Shown: positions 1 through 8,493 of the stretch, one piece after another
Layout: every line of letters begins with the position of its first letter
Numbering within the stretch: position 1 is the first letter of the stretch
Source: Gemmatimonadota bacterium
GTDB lineage: Bacteria; Gemmatimonadota; Gemmatimonadetes; Longimicrobiales; Gaopeijiaceae
NCBI GenBank assembly: GCA_002731735.1
Contig: PCCM01000091.1
Coordinates: forward strand, 2,325 to 21,927
DNA length: 19,603 nucleotides
Direction: 5' to 3'
The notes under the pieces: model-generated
Told to the model about the DNA's origin: nothing
Databases searched by the model: none
What the model saw: the letters and a program-made list of their open reading frames with translations, nothing else
Made by a program: the position numbers and the translations under genes

Positions 1-286
1 CCTCCGTCTGAGCCAGCGTGGATTTCCAGTACGTCACCCCCGGCGTGAGTCCGAAGCCGGGCCCGAGGAACCCAAGATCGAATTGGACTCCGTAGGTCGT
101 GGCATTCTCGACGTTGTCGGCCCAAAGATACCCGACGTCGAAGGACATACCCCGGAACGAGAGGTTCTCGTAATCGTAGTCTGCCAGATCCTGGGCCCGG
201 GCTTCCAGGGGCACCAATGACGTGACGACCCCACCAGCCACCGCTACTGCAATCACCATTTTCATCCCATTCACACACTTCGTCAT
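1..286 (-). CDS. Outer-membrane beta-barrel-like protein, N-terminal part
   Basis: The gene is cut by the left edge, so only about 95 codons are visible. The ATG at 286 follows a GAGGTGAGGTG ribosome-binding stretch. The N-terminus is a clear signal peptide: a short basic part with K3 and K9, then a hydrophobic run of Val/Ala/Gly, ending in an Ala-Arg-Ala cleavage site near residue 31. The mature part alternates aromatic, glycine and polar residues (for example FDVGYLWADN and FDLGFLGPGFGLTPGV), as in transmembrane beta strands. From this I infer an outer-membrane barrel or porin-like protein. No specific family can be named from the fragment. It lies 47 bases downstream of hemL on the same strand and could be co-transcribed, but its own ribosome-binding site is strong. 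Confidence 0.7.
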   Translation of the reverse strand, partial: MTKCVNGMKMVIAVAVAGGVVTSLVPLEARAQDLADYDYENLSFRGMSFDVGYLWADNVENATTYGVQFDLGFLGPGFGLTPGVTYWKSTLAQTE

Positions 287-333
287 CCGCACCTCACCTC
301 CGTGTCGAAAATCAATCCGCCATCCTCACTTCG

Positions 334-1623
334 TCACGTAACCTGGAGTGCCGCAACCTCTCTTGCCGCCTCCCGCACAACTTCGAGGGTCTCGTCGATA
401 ACGTCGGACGTATGCGCCGTGGATACGAACCCGGCCTCGAAAGGAGACGGGGCAAGAAACACACCGCGATGGAGGCACGCCCGATGGAAAGCCCGAAAAG
501 TGTCGAGGTCTGCGCCCTGCGCCTCCTCGAAGGAATGGATGGGCTCCTGGCTGAAAAACACCCCCCACATCGATCCGACAGAACATCCGGTGGCCGGGAT
601 CCCCGCTTCGGCAAGCGCCGACACGACACCACCCGACAGTCGCTCGGCCGCACGGGCCAGGTCGTCGAAGGGGTCCTCCTCGTCGAGGTAACGGAGCTGC
701 GCGTTTCCCGCCGCCGTCGCGAGTGGATTCCCGGAAAGCGTGCCGGCCTGGTACACGGGCCCCGCAGGGGCGATCTGCTCCATGAGGTCCCTGCGGCCAC
801 CGAAGGCCCCGACGGGTAGCCCGCCTCCTATGACCTTGCCCAACGTGGTGAGATCGGGTTCGATCCCGTATCGCTCCTGCGCGCCCCCCAGAGCAACCCG
901 GAACCCGGTCATGACTTCATCGAAGACCAACAATGTACCGTGCCGTTCGGTTATGGTCCGTAGCCCCTCCAGAAATCCCTCCACAGGGGGAATCAATCCC
1001 GAGTTGCCGACCACGGGCTCGACGAACACGCTGGAGATGTCATTCCCCCTCGCGCCGAACAGGGTCTCAACTGCCGCGAGGTCGTTGAACGGAAGCACCA
1101 GAGTCTCGGCCGCTACCGTTTCGGACACTCCGGGAGAGTCCGGGAGACTCAGCGTAGCAACACCACTCCCGGCCGCAACGAGAAAGGCGTCCGCGTGCCC
1201 GTGGTAGCAGCCCGTGAACTTCAACACCAGGGGACGCCCCGTGGTCGCCCGAGCGAGCCGGAGCGCGGTCATTGTCGCCTCCGTCCCGCTGTTGACGAGC
1301 CGGACCATCTCCACGGTCGGCACCAAACGGACGATGCGCTCCGCCAGTTCCACCTCGGCCTCCGTCGGAGCGCCGTACGATGTGCCCCGGTCGAGTTGTT
1401 GCCCCAGCGCCTCCGTGACCACGGGATGGGCATGACCGAGGATCAGGGGACCCCAACTCAAGACGTAGTCCACGTAGCGGCGACCCCGGGTGTCGTACAG
1501 GTAGGCGCCCTCGCCACGGTCCACAAAGAAGGGCTCACCCCCCACCGAACGGAAGGAACGTACAGGAGAGTTCACGCCTCCGGGGATTACAGCCTGTGCC
1601 CGAGCCCACGGTCCATTGGTCAT
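334..1623 (-). CDS. hemL: Glutamate-1-semialdehyde 2,1-aminomutase
   Basis: PLP-dependent enzyme that converts glutamate-1-semialdehyde to 5-aminolevulinate, the last step of the C5 route to haem and other tetrapyrroles; cytosolic. The product is 429 residues, the usual family length. Visible hallmarks are the N-terminal IPGGVNSPVR, NSGTEATMTALRLAR near 111-125, the FDEVMTGFR motif with the PLP-contacting Asp235, and the TTLGKVIGGGLPVGA motif in which Lys263 is the expected Schiff-base lysine. The ATG overlaps the rimO stop by 4 bases (ATGA) and a GGAG lies just before it inside rimO, so translation is probably coupled. No other haem genes are in the window. The C5 route also needs a glutamyl-tRNA reductase, expected elsewhere. 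Confidence 0.96.
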   Translation of the reverse strand: MTNGPWARAQAVIPGGVNSPVRSFRSVGGEPFFVDRGEGAYLYDTRGRRYVDYVLSWGPLILGHAHPVVTEALGQQLDRGTSYGAPTEAEVELAERIVRLVPTVEMVRLVNSGTEATMTALRLARATTGRPLVLKFTGCYHGHADAFLVAAGSGVATLSLPDSPGVSETVAAETLVLPFNDLAAVETLFGARGNDISSVFVEPVVGNSGLIPPVEGFLEGLRTITERHGTLLVFDEVMTGFRVALGGAQERYGIEPDLTTLGKVIGGGLPVGAFGGRRDLMEQIAPAGPVYQAGTLSGNPLATAAGNAQLRYLDEEDPFDDLARAAERLSGGVVSALAEAGIPATGCSVGSMWGVFFSQEPIHSFEEAQGADLDTFRAFHRACLHRGVFLAPSPFEAGFVSTAHTSDVIDETLEVVREAAREVAALQVT

Positions 1624-3113
1624 TGCTTCTCCACAACCCGCGCGATCAGGTCGTACTCCTCCGCATCTTCGACTTCAACCGTCACGAACTGTCCGGGTGT
1701 GAGCCCTTCGAAGGGATGAACGTGGGTGACGCCGTCCACCTCGATGGCCTGCCCCACCGTCCGAGCGACACCGACCGGGCGGGCGGCCGCCTCAGTTTCG
1801 AACGGGCTGGGGTCGTCCAGAACTTCATCGACCAGGGCCAGGAATCTTCGCCCCATGAGTGCTTCGTTGCGTTCGGCGGAAATCATACGCTGAACGTCCA
1901 TGAGCTGCTCGAGGCGCTCCCGCTTCAGAGAGTCCGGGATCTGGTCGGGCATCTCCGCCGCCGGAGTGCCGTCCTCCATGGAATACGTGAACGCGCCCAC
2001 CCGATCGAAGCGAACCTCCTCCAGGAGGTCCAGCATAGCGCGGAAATCGTCCTCCGATTCCCCCGGAAATCCTATGATCACGGTCGTCCGGAGGGTCACG
2101 TCGGGTATCGCTTCCCGGATCCAGGCCACGCGCTCCCGTATGACCGCCTGCCGTTCGGGTCTACGCATCGCCTCGAGAATCCTGTCGCTTCCGTGTTGGA
2201 GCGGCATGTCGAGGTAGGGGAGGAGAACATCCTCGCTCGCCATCAACTCGACCATCTCCCGGGTGATGCCCGAAGGATACATGTAGAAAAGGCGAAGCCA
2301 TTGCACGTCCGTCTCGGCAATCAAGGCCCGCAGCAACTCCGGGAGGAGCGGCGCCGAGCTGTCCTTTCTCCTCAGATCCCGCCCATACCAGGTCGTGTCC
2401 TGGGAGATGATGTTCAGCTCCTTCACGCCCTGCCGGGCCAGCGCCCCGGCCTCCGCAACTAACTCAGGGAGCGGCGCCGACCGGTGCAGTCCACGAAAGC
2501 CAGGGATGGCACAGAACGCACAGGTGTGGTCACATCCCTCGCTGATCTTGAGATAGGACGTGTGGGGTGTCTCCGTGGAGAGGATCCGAAGCGGTCGCTC
2601 CATGGTAGGCACACCCGTCGGCGCGTTCTCCCGGGAATCCGGGAGAAAACCGCTGTCGCGCAGTTCCGGTATCAGGGAAGCCATCTCCGAGAGGCCCAGA
2701 AAGAGGTCGACCTCGGGAATCTCGGAGGAGAGTTCGTCCTTGTACCGCTGGACCATACATCCCACGGCGACCACCGCACGGACCCGCCCCTCCTCTTTGA
2801 GCCGGCACGCCTCCAGGATGGTGTCGATCGACTGCTCTTTGGCCGATTCGATGAACCCGCAAGTGTTCACGACCACCACGTCGGCGCCGCTGATGTCGGC
2901 CGACACCCGTGCGCCGTGTCCCACCAACGCCGCCATCATCTTCTCTGAATCCACGGTGTTCTTGTCGCACCCCAACGTCACCAAGCCGATCTGGGGGCCG
3001 TCCAAGGGTCCGATCGGATCGACGGTCAAGCGCACCGCCTCGACGTCTCGCGACACGTCTGGCCGGATCGGATCGGGAGCCAAGGGGAAGACCGGCAAGG
3101 CCCTCGTTTTCAT
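1620..3113 (-). CDS. rimO: Ribosomal protein S12 methylthiotransferase RimO
   Basis: Radical-SAM methylthiotransferase, expected to add a methylthio group to the conserved aspartate of ribosomal protein S12. The domains are in the usual order. The N-terminal cluster domain has Cys49 (LGCDKNTVDSE), Cys85 (NTCGFIESAKEQSID) and Cys119 (VGCM). The radical-SAM core has Cys194, Cys198 and Cys201 (CDHTCAFC). A C-terminal TRAM-like domain ends in PGQFVTVEVEDAEEYDL. The motifs DKNTVDSE and GFIESAKEQS fit RimO better than MiaB. I take the ATG at 3113 (497 residues), 7 bases after the lolA stop, with AAGGGTG as ribosome-binding site; the frame stays open about 69 codons further upstream into lolA, but that stretch is not RimO-like. 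About 40 residues precede the first motif, longer than usual. It overlaps hemL by 4 bases. Confidence 0.93.
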   Translation of the reverse strand: MKTRALPVFPLAPDPIRPDVSRDVEAVRLTVDPIGPLDGPQIGLVTLGCDKNTVDSEKMMAALVGHGARVSADISGADVVVVNTCGFIESAKEQSIDTILEACRLKEEGRVRAVVAVGCMVQRYKDELSSEIPEVDLFLGLSEMASLIPELRDSGFLPDSRENAPTGVPTMERPLRILSTETPHTSYLKISEGCDHTCAFCAIPGFRGLHRSAPLPELVAEAGALARQGVKELNIISQDTTWYGRDLRRKDSSAPLLPELLRALIAETDVQWLRLFYMYPSGITREMVELMASEDVLLPYLDMPLQHGSDRILEAMRRPERQAVIRERVAWIREAIPDVTLRTTVIIGFPGESEDDFRAMLDLLEEVRFDRVGAFTYSMEDGTPAAEMPDQIPDSLKRERLEQLMDVQRMISAERNEALMGRRFLALVDEVLDDPSPFETEAAARPVGVARTVGQAIEVDGVTHVHPFEGLTPGQFVTVEVEDAEEYDLIARVVEKQ

Positions 3114-3120
3114 CCCTGGA

Positions 3121-3861
3121 TCACCCTTCGCAGCCGGGTGGCGTAAACACGTGAGTACCCCCAGGCGGCACGAAACGAAATACGTCCTGCGGAATCTCGA
3201 TGCCCACGCGGATGTTGGTGAGCCACAACCGACGGATCTGCTCGTTGGTGTCCCGGATTTCCAGGGCCGTGATAAAGTTGCTGTCGACATGGAGCCAAAC
3301 GACGGCGGAGCGAAACTCAACAGCCCCCCCAGTCTCCTTCGGCGTCAATGTGATCTTGTGGGACACGCCCTCACCCATCGGCTCTCGGCCCTCATGCACC
3401 GCCTCGAACCGCGCGCGCGGATTGTCCAGAAAAGTGCTGAAGAAGTTGTTCCCGCCCCCGCCGCCCTCCACCGAGCATCGTATTACCTGCTTGTCATCAA
3501 TACTGGGATTGAAGCGCCAGGCGAACTCCCCGTCCACGATCAACACATCCCCATCCGGGTCGGAGTAGTCCATGGAAAAACGATCGGGCTGCTGCATGCA
3601 GACGGTGCCCTCACTCCGGATCGTTCGCCTGCGGAGCGTGAGTTCGACTTCCTGCCGGAAGTGCGCGCAGAGGGTTTCGAGGCCGTAGTAACGATCGCTC
3701 GCGGCGTATAACGCCTCGTAGGCCTGGCCGTCTTGGCCTAGGAGCGACCGCGGCGCCCAGACGGATGAAGCCAGCAGGAACGGAACGATCACGGCCTTGA
3801 GCACAAAGACGGTCGGGTTCATCATAATCTTGATTGTCGGATGTGGGGCGGGCTCGTTCAT
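3121..3861 (-). CDS. lolA: LolA-type outer-membrane lipoprotein carrier protein
   Basis: Periplasmic carrier that takes lipoproteins from the LolCDE transporter to the outer membrane. The core matches the LolA fold: YYGLETLCAHFRQEVE, a strand series EGTVCMQQPDRFSMDY, DGDVLIVDGEFAWRF, and later WLHVDSNFITALEI and IPQDVFRF. The start is uncertain. ATGs lie at 3861, 3825 and 3822 and an in-frame GTG at 3876; none has a strong ribosome-binding site. The start at 3825 gives the most ordinary signal peptide (NPTVFVLKAVIVPFLLASSVWA). The protein has several cysteines, including one near the C-terminus, which could form a disulfide in the periplasm. It sits directly downstream of ftsK, the same order as ftsK-lolA in Escherichia coli, which supports the call. 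rimO follows after 7 bases. Confidence 0.82.
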   Translation of the reverse strand: MNEPAPHPTIKIMMNPTVFVLKAVIVPFLLASSVWAPRSLLGQDGQAYEALYAASDRYYGLETLCAHFRQEVELTLRRRTIRSEGTVCMQQPDRFSMDYSDPDGDVLIVDGEFAWRFNPSIDDKQVIRCSVEGGGGGNNFFSTFLDNPRARFEAVHEGREPMGEGVSHKITLTPKETGGAVEFRSAVVWLHVDSNFITALEIRDTNEQIRRLWLTNIRVGIEIPQDVFRFVPPGGTHVFTPPGCEG

Positions 3862-3909
3862 GCGCCGTCCATACACGGTCGGTGACAGGCCCGTTCCGAA
3901 CGCGGTGGT

Positions 3910-3943
3910 GTCCAGGCTCGTTCCAGCGGGGACCCGCCTGGAC
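3910..3943 (-). promoter_or_regulatory. Hairpin between ftsK and lolA
   Basis: The 91-base gap between the ftsK stop and the lolA start holds a perfect 8-base inverted repeat, GTCCAGGC at 3910-3917 and GCCTGGAC at 3936-3943, with an 18-base GC-rich loop that can fold further. No run of U follows on the minus strand, so it does not look like a simple intrinsic terminator. It could be a partial terminator, a processing site or a stabilising structure that sets the lolA to ftsK ratio. The function is inferred. Confidence 0.4.
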
Positions 3944-3952
3944 TCCCCGTCA

Positions 3953-6319
3953 CTACAATCCCCGGTGCCCGCAGATCGTCTCGAGCTCGTCGAGCCCGAC
4001 GAGCACTTCCCTCGCCTTGGAACCCTCGGACGGTCCCAGGATACCGGCGTCGTGCAGTTGATCCACGATCCGGGCGGCCCGCCCGTACCCTACCTTGAGC
4101 TTGCGCTGGAGTAGCGACGTGGAGCCCTGTTGATTCTGCACGCACACTTCGCCGGCCGCACGGAAGAGGTCATCCCAATCCCCCGCGTCTTCGGCCCCGA
4201 CCGCCATTTCGGCCTCGTGCTCGAAGGCTCGCATCTGTTCCAGAATGTCCGATTCCTTCGCCGCTTCAACCTCGTCCAGGGCCTTGTTCCGGATCTCTAT
4301 CTGATCCCGGTACCAGGCCATCATCCGATCGGTCTCCGCCGTGGAGATGTAGGCGCCCTGAATCCGGACTGGCTCACTCGTGCTCGGAGGAAGAAAAAGC
4401 ATATCGCCGTTCCCGAGAAGACTGTCGGCGCCATTCTTGTCGAGGATGGTGCGTGAATCGGTCTTCGACGCCACACGGAAAGCGATACGGGACGGAAAGT
4501 TCGCCTTGATGAGCCCGGTGATCACGTTCACGCTCGGCCGCTGAGTGGCTACAATCAGGTGGATCCCGATGGCCCGAGCCTTTTGTGCCAAGAAAGTGAG
4601 TGGCCTCTCCACCGCACTCTGCACGGTCATCATGAGGTCCGCCAACTCGTCGACGACAACCACCACGTAGGGCAGGACCCCCTCATCGTAGATCCCCCGA
4701 TCCAAATCGTCGTCCGCACCCTTCGGCTCGAAACACCGGAGCGTCGCGCCTTCCTCGACGCGTTCGTTGAACTCGCCGATCGAGCGCACGCCGTTCGCGT
4801 TCAAGAGGTTGTACCGGCGGTCCATCTCCAGGACCGCCCACTTGAGAAGCCCAGCGGCATCCTGAGGGTCCGTGACGACCTTGTGGCGCAGGTGCGGAAG
4901 CAAACGGTACGTGGAGAGCTCCACCATCTTGGGATCGACCATGAGGAGCCTCAGGGTCTTGGGCGTGTGGCGGTAGACCAAGCTGGTGATGATCGTATTG
5001 AGGCAGACCGACTTACCCGACCCCGTTGCGCCCGCAATGAGGATGTGTGGCATGTCACGGAGATCGGCTACGTAAGGCCGCCCGTTGAGATCCTTGCCGA
5101 GCGCCAACGGGAGCTGGGCGCGACTGGCCTGATAGGTGGGCGAATCGAGGATGTCCCGTAGGCGGACCACCTCCGGCTCGGGGTTGGGAATCTCCACTCC
5201 GACGGCGCCCCTCCCTGGAACCGGCGCAACGATCCGAATGCTCTTTGCCTTCATCGCAAGGGCGAGGTCGGCGTCGAGGCTCGCGATCTTATTCACCTTC
5301 ACCCCCGGAGCGGGGATCACTTCGTACTGCGTGACCACGGGCCCGGTCGTCCGGCCCCCCAACGTGCATTCGACGTTGAAAGTTCGAAGCTTTTCGATCA
5401 AGACCTCGCCCAGCGCGTCGAGCTCCCGCTCCATGTCATGACGATGCTCATCGTCCGCCGCCGACATGAATTCCATGGGGGGGAGTCCAGTGTCGGAGAC
5501 GTCTCCTTCCGCAAACGGGTCGTCATCTTTGTCTCCCTCATCAATACCGTCCCGCACATCACCACCGTCCCGCTCCTCGTCTCCACCCCCTTCCCCAGCA
5601 CGACCGGCCGACTCCAGATCTCCTTCGAAAGACTCGCCGTGCTCCTCGCTCTCCACATCGTCACCGACACCTTCGGAGTCGGGGTCGGACACTTCATCAC
5701 CTTTCAGCAACTCCATCGGGGGCGTTCGCTCCAGCCGATCCTTGGAGCGCTGGTCCCAACGGGCCTTGAGGCGCTCCCCCATGGAAAAAAGGGCTCTAGC
5801 GGCACGTGCTATGAAGCCCGTTCCTTGTGCCACACCGCCCACCAAGGACGCGATCGGATTCCACCCTATTGTGCCCACTGATAGAGCCACGAGGAGAAGC
5901 ACAACAAGAAGGACCCCCCCCGGAACACCGAGCGCCGTCACCAGGGCCGGACCAGCCAACTCACCCCATCGGCCCACTGTCTCCCCGTCTTGGCCGAGGA
6001 CGCTGAGACCGATGGGCACGATCAACAGCAGGCCTCCCAGAAGAATCGAGAGGCGTCTCGTCCACGTTACAGACAGTGACTCGCGCGCCCTGAGCCCAGC
6101 GAGAATGAGGAGGCCGGGAACGAAAAACGCCGCAATCCCAACAATGCCGGTCAGCACACCTCGCACCGCCGCGCCGACCACACCCATCACATTACCCTCA
6201 GGAAACTCCACACCCCTCAGGCCAGGCATCGTCACGGGGACTAGGGCCGCCAGCAGGAAGAGACCCAAACCCAACAAGCCGACGGCCGCGATGTCTTTCT
6301 GTTGCTTCTGAGACAGCAT
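3953..6319 (-). CDS. ftsK: DNA translocase FtsK/SpoIIIE
   Basis: Division-septum DNA pump that clears and aligns chromosome termini. The 788-residue protein has hydrophobic membrane segments in the first ~160 residues, a very acidic low-complexity linker at about 207-278, then the motor. The motor shows Walker A GATGSGKS at 430-437, Walker B VVVVVDE ending at 558, and the family signature QKARAIGIHLIVATQRPS. The C-terminal gamma winged-helix domain (GSTSLLQRKLKVGYGRAARIVDQL, about 731-755, split here as GSTSLLQRKLKV and GYGRAARIVDQL) is the part that reads orientation sequences in known FtsK proteins. I chose the ATG at 6319, one base after the comB stop; 12 further in-frame codons upstream lie inside comB. 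Overall it is close to the compact SpoIIIE-like size. Confidence 0.96.
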   Translation of the reverse strand: MLSQKQQKDIAAVGLLGLGLFLLAALVPVTMPGLRGVEFPEGNVMGVVGAAVRGVLTGIVGIAAFFVPGLLILAGLRARESLSVTWTRRLSILLGGLLLIVPIGLSVLGQDGETVGRWGELAGPALVTALGVPGGVLLVVLLLVALSVGTIGWNPIASLVGGVAQGTGFIARAARALFSMGERLKARWDQRSKDRLERTPPMELLKGDEVSDPDSEGVGDDVESEEHGESFEGDLESAGRAGEGGGDEERDGGDVRDGIDEGDKDDDPFAEGDVSDTGLPPMEFMSAADDEHRHDMERELDALGEVLIEKLRTFNVECTLGGRTTGPVVTQYEVIPAPGVKVNKIASLDADLALAMKAKSIRIVAPVPGRGAVGVEIPNPEPEVVRLRDILDSPTYQASRAQLPLALGKDLNGRPYVADLRDMPHILIAGATGSGKSVCLNTIITSLVYRHTPKTLRLLMVDPKMVELSTYRLLPHLRHKVVTDPQDAAGLLKWAVLEMDRRYNLLNANGVRSIGEFNERVEEGATLRCFEPKGADDDLDRGIYDEGVLPYVVVVVDELADLMMTVQSAVERPLTFLAQKARAIGIHLIVATQRPSVNVITGLIKANFPSRIAFRVASKTDSRTILDKNGADSLLGNGDMLFLPPSTSEPVRIQGAYISTAETDRMMAWYRDQIEIRNKALDEVEAAKESDILEQMRAFEHEAEMAVGAEDAGDWDDLFRAAGEVCVQNQQGSTSLLQRKLKVGYGRAARIVDQLHDAGILGPSEGSKAREVLVGLDELETICGHRGL

Positions 6320-6320
6320 C

Positions 6321-7064
6321 CTAGGCGGACCCGGAGGACCCCGCAGGCTCCGCACGCAACTGGATGACCCGGTCGTCCATCTCAGGCACTACGGAGTAGC
6401 GATCGATTTCTGCGCAAATATTCAGGTCCTCTCGGAGTCCAATGTCGACCAGGTGTTGGCCAGTCGAAGTCGATGCGAGGAAATCGGCGTTGACGCGGAA
6501 GGTCAGAGCCATCTCCACCGCTCCCATCGCAGCGTCGTTGAGTTCGACGTCGACCTCGACCGCAGCCCGGATACGCTGCACCAAGGCTCCCGCACAGACG
6601 GCGTCATCAAGAGAGAACAACCCCTCCATTCCGGCGCACACGACCGAGATCGAATCGGACTCCATCGCTGCCACCGCAACCGCACTCAAATTCATGAAGC
6701 TGCAAGCCAGGACCGTCACTGCGTCTCCGACCAGGAAGAAAACACGCGTACCGTTCGTCGTGCTCATTACCAACCGTTTTCCCGCCACGTTCTCGCTCGA
6801 GAACTCCAGGGGAGAGTTTCCGAGATCGAATCCCTCGATCATGAGTCCGCGTGCCTCGCCACACAAAATGGTGTCGTCCCGTCCGAGAGAAGACGCCAAT
6901 TTTATTGCTTCTTCGGTTGACGCAGCCGGATAGACACCCTGGGCGCCATTAACGAGAGCTTCCACCATCGAGCTCGTCGCACGTAGGACGTCGATCACGA
7001 CGACCGTACTCCCGGTCAGGTCGGGCAGTGGAGCGGCGGGCTCGAAATGTACGTCGATCTTCAT
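6321..7064 (-). CDS. comB: ComB-family 2-phosphosulfolactate phosphatase
   Basis: The ComB family is Mg-dependent and removes phosphate from 2-phosphosulfolactate, a step known from coenzyme M synthesis in methanogens and from sulfolactate formation in some bacteria. The 247-residue protein carries the family motifs: VVVIDVLRATSS at 21-32, CGE at 68-70, GFDLGNSP at 78-85, STTNGT at 101-106 and CAGMEG near 143-148 with the acidic pair Asp153-Asp154. Its ATG overlaps the accC stop by one base (TGATG) and ftsK begins one base after its stop, so it is tightly built into the operon. No sulfolactate synthase or other partner gene is present. The true substrate here could therefore be sulfolactate phosphate or another phosphorylated acid; the family call is firm, the role is not. 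Confidence 0.88.
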   Translation of the reverse strand: MKIDVHFEPAAPLPDLTGSTVVVIDVLRATSSMVEALVNGAQGVYPAASTEEAIKLASSLGRDDTILCGEARGLMIEGFDLGNSPLEFSSENVAGKRLVMSTTNGTRVFFLVGDAVTVLACSFMNLSAVAVAAMESDSISVVCAGMEGLFSLDDAVCAGALVQRIRAAVEVDVELNDAAMGAVEMALTFRVNADFLASTSTGQHLVDIGLREDLNICAEIDRYSVVPEMDDRVIQLRAEPAGSSGSA

Positions 7065-8419
7065 CAGTCAGCCGCTCTCTCAGTTAGAAAACGATCCACG
7101 AATCCGGTGTCCACCCCCCCCGCCACGAATTTATCGTTCTGCGTAATCTCGTGGAGGAACGGGATCGTTGTCTTGATCCCTTCGATTACAAAGGACTCCA
7201 GCGCGTGTCGCGCACGCACGATGGTCTCGTGCCGATCCCTCCCGCTGACGATCAACTTGGCAAGCAGGGAATCGTATTGCGGTGGTACCTGATAACCGCT
7301 GTACAGATGCGTGTCGAGCCGGACTCCGGGTCCACCCGGAGGATGGAAGATCGTGATCAGGCCCGGGCAGGGCGCGAAATTCAGAAAGGCGTCCTCCGCG
7401 TTCACTCGAAATTCAATTGCGTGCCCCCGCACCTGAGGGATCTCGCTCGGGAACGACAGCGGTTCACCAGCGGCCACGTGAATCTGCTCCTTCACCAGAT
7501 CGAGTCCCGTCGTGACTTCCGTGACCGGGTGCTCCACCTGAATCCGCGTGTTCATCTCGATAAAGTAGAAGGATCCATCGGAATCGACGAGGAACTCGAC
7601 CGTACCGGCCCCAACGTAGTCGATCCCTTTCGCCGCCTTCACCGCCGCCTCCCCCATCTTTTCCCGCAACTCGGGCGTCAGCACCGGCGAGGGAGCCTCT
7701 TCAATCAACTTTTGATGTCGGCGTTGGATGGAGCAATCTCGCTCTCCGAGGTGGACCACTCTGCCATACTGATCCCCAAACACCTGAAATTCGACGTGCT
7801 TCGGTTCGACGATACATTTCTCAAGGTAGACATCCGGATCGCCGAACGCGGCCCCGGCCTCTGTTTGCGCCGCTTGAAACATGTCAGCAAAAGACGCCGC
7901 ATCGGGAGCGATCCGCATCCCTTTCCCTCCTCCACCCGAGGAGGCCTTGATCATGACCGGGAAGCCGATTTCGGCAGCGACCTTCTCACCCTCGTCGAGA
8001 TCCGATATGACGCCGTCCGAACCCGGCACCGTGGGCACGCCTAGGTCCATCATCGTCCAACGGGCGGTCACCTTGTCGCCCATGGAACGGATCTGATCGG
8101 GGTTCGGACCCACGAACACGATGTCTGAGCGTTGACAGATTTCACTGAACTCGGCGTTCTCCGCCAAGAAGCCGTACCCAGGATGGATGGCCTCGGCTCC
8201 TGTAACCTCAGCGGCGGATATGATCTGGGGGATATTCAGGTAGCTGTCCTTCGCCGGCGCCGGACCGATACAAACGTCCTCGTCGGAGAAACGAACGTGG
8301 AGCGATTCCCGGTCCGCTTCCGAGTATACCGCCACCGTCTTTACGCCGAGCTCGTGGCATGCCCGGATGATCCGCAAGGCTATCTCGCCACGATTGGCGA
8401 TCAGCAGCTTGTTGAACAC
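7064..8419 (-). CDS. accC: Biotin carboxylase subunit of acetyl-CoA carboxylase
   Basis: ATP-dependent carboxylation of the biotin on AccB, the first half-reaction of malonyl-CoA formation; cytosolic. The 451-residue length is standard. Visible motifs are the N-terminal IANRGEIALRI, Lys116 in SMGDKVTAR, the ATP-grasp glycine loop KASSGGGGKGM with Lys159, the ERDCSIQRRHQKLIEEAPSP block at 226-244, and EMNTRIQVEHPVTE at 288-301. The start is GTG (8417-8419), preceded by AGGGG. A 74-base gap separates it from accB. That gap contains a 25-base element also found upstream of efp. Its stop overlaps the comB start by one base. Confidence 0.97.
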   Translation of the reverse strand: MFNKLLIANRGEIALRIIRACHELGVKTVAVYSEADRESLHVRFSDEDVCIGPAPAKDSYLNIPQIISAAEVTGAEAIHPGYGFLAENAEFSEICQRSDIVFVGPNPDQIRSMGDKVTARWTMMDLGVPTVPGSDGVISDLDEGEKVAAEIGFPVMIKASSGGGGKGMRIAPDAASFADMFQAAQTEAGAAFGDPDVYLEKCIVEPKHVEFQVFGDQYGRVVHLGERDCSIQRRHQKLIEEAPSPVLTPELREKMGEAAVKAAKGIDYVGAGTVEFLVDSDGSFYFIEMNTRIQVEHPVTEVTTGLDLVKEQIHVAAGEPLSFPSEIPQVRGHAIEFRVNAEDAFLNFAPCPGLITIFHPPGGPGVRLDTHLYSGYQVPPQYDSLLAKLIVSGRDRHETIVRARHALESFVIEGIKTTIPFLHEITQNDKFVAGGVDTGFVDRFLTERAAD

Positions 8420-8433
8420 TCAGCGTGCCCCTA

Positions 8434-8458
8434 GAAGGCTGTTGAAGGAGTACAGTGG
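8434..8458. repeat. 25-base repeat, copy 1, upstream of accC
   Basis: On the plus strand it reads GAAGGCTGTTGAAGGAGTA followed by CAGTGG. It matches the copy at 9547-9571 in 24 of 25 positions. It ends 14 bases upstream of the accC GTG. In the mRNA sense it contains CUCCUUCA, which resembles the anti-Shine-Dalgarno end of 16S rRNA. Confidence 0.75.
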
Positions 8459-8493
8459 GCCGCGTTGCGAATGCCCGGCCCCCCGGCCCTCGA

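Noticed and set aside
3114..3320. Upstream extension of rimO to a start at 3320
   Set aside because: It would overlap lolA by about 200 bases and the extra residues do not resemble RimO; ATG 3113 has a ribosome-binding site.
1596..3711. Long plus-strand open frames opposite rimO and lolA
   Set aside because: They are antisense to clearly homologous genes, have Arg/Ser/Pro-rich compositions and no recognisable motif; typical of high-GC DNA.
5466..6311. A 281-codon plus-strand open frame opposite ftsK
   Set aside because: It is the mirror of the acidic linker and membrane segments of ftsK; its Ser/Pro/Arg-rich product is an artefact of that codon use.
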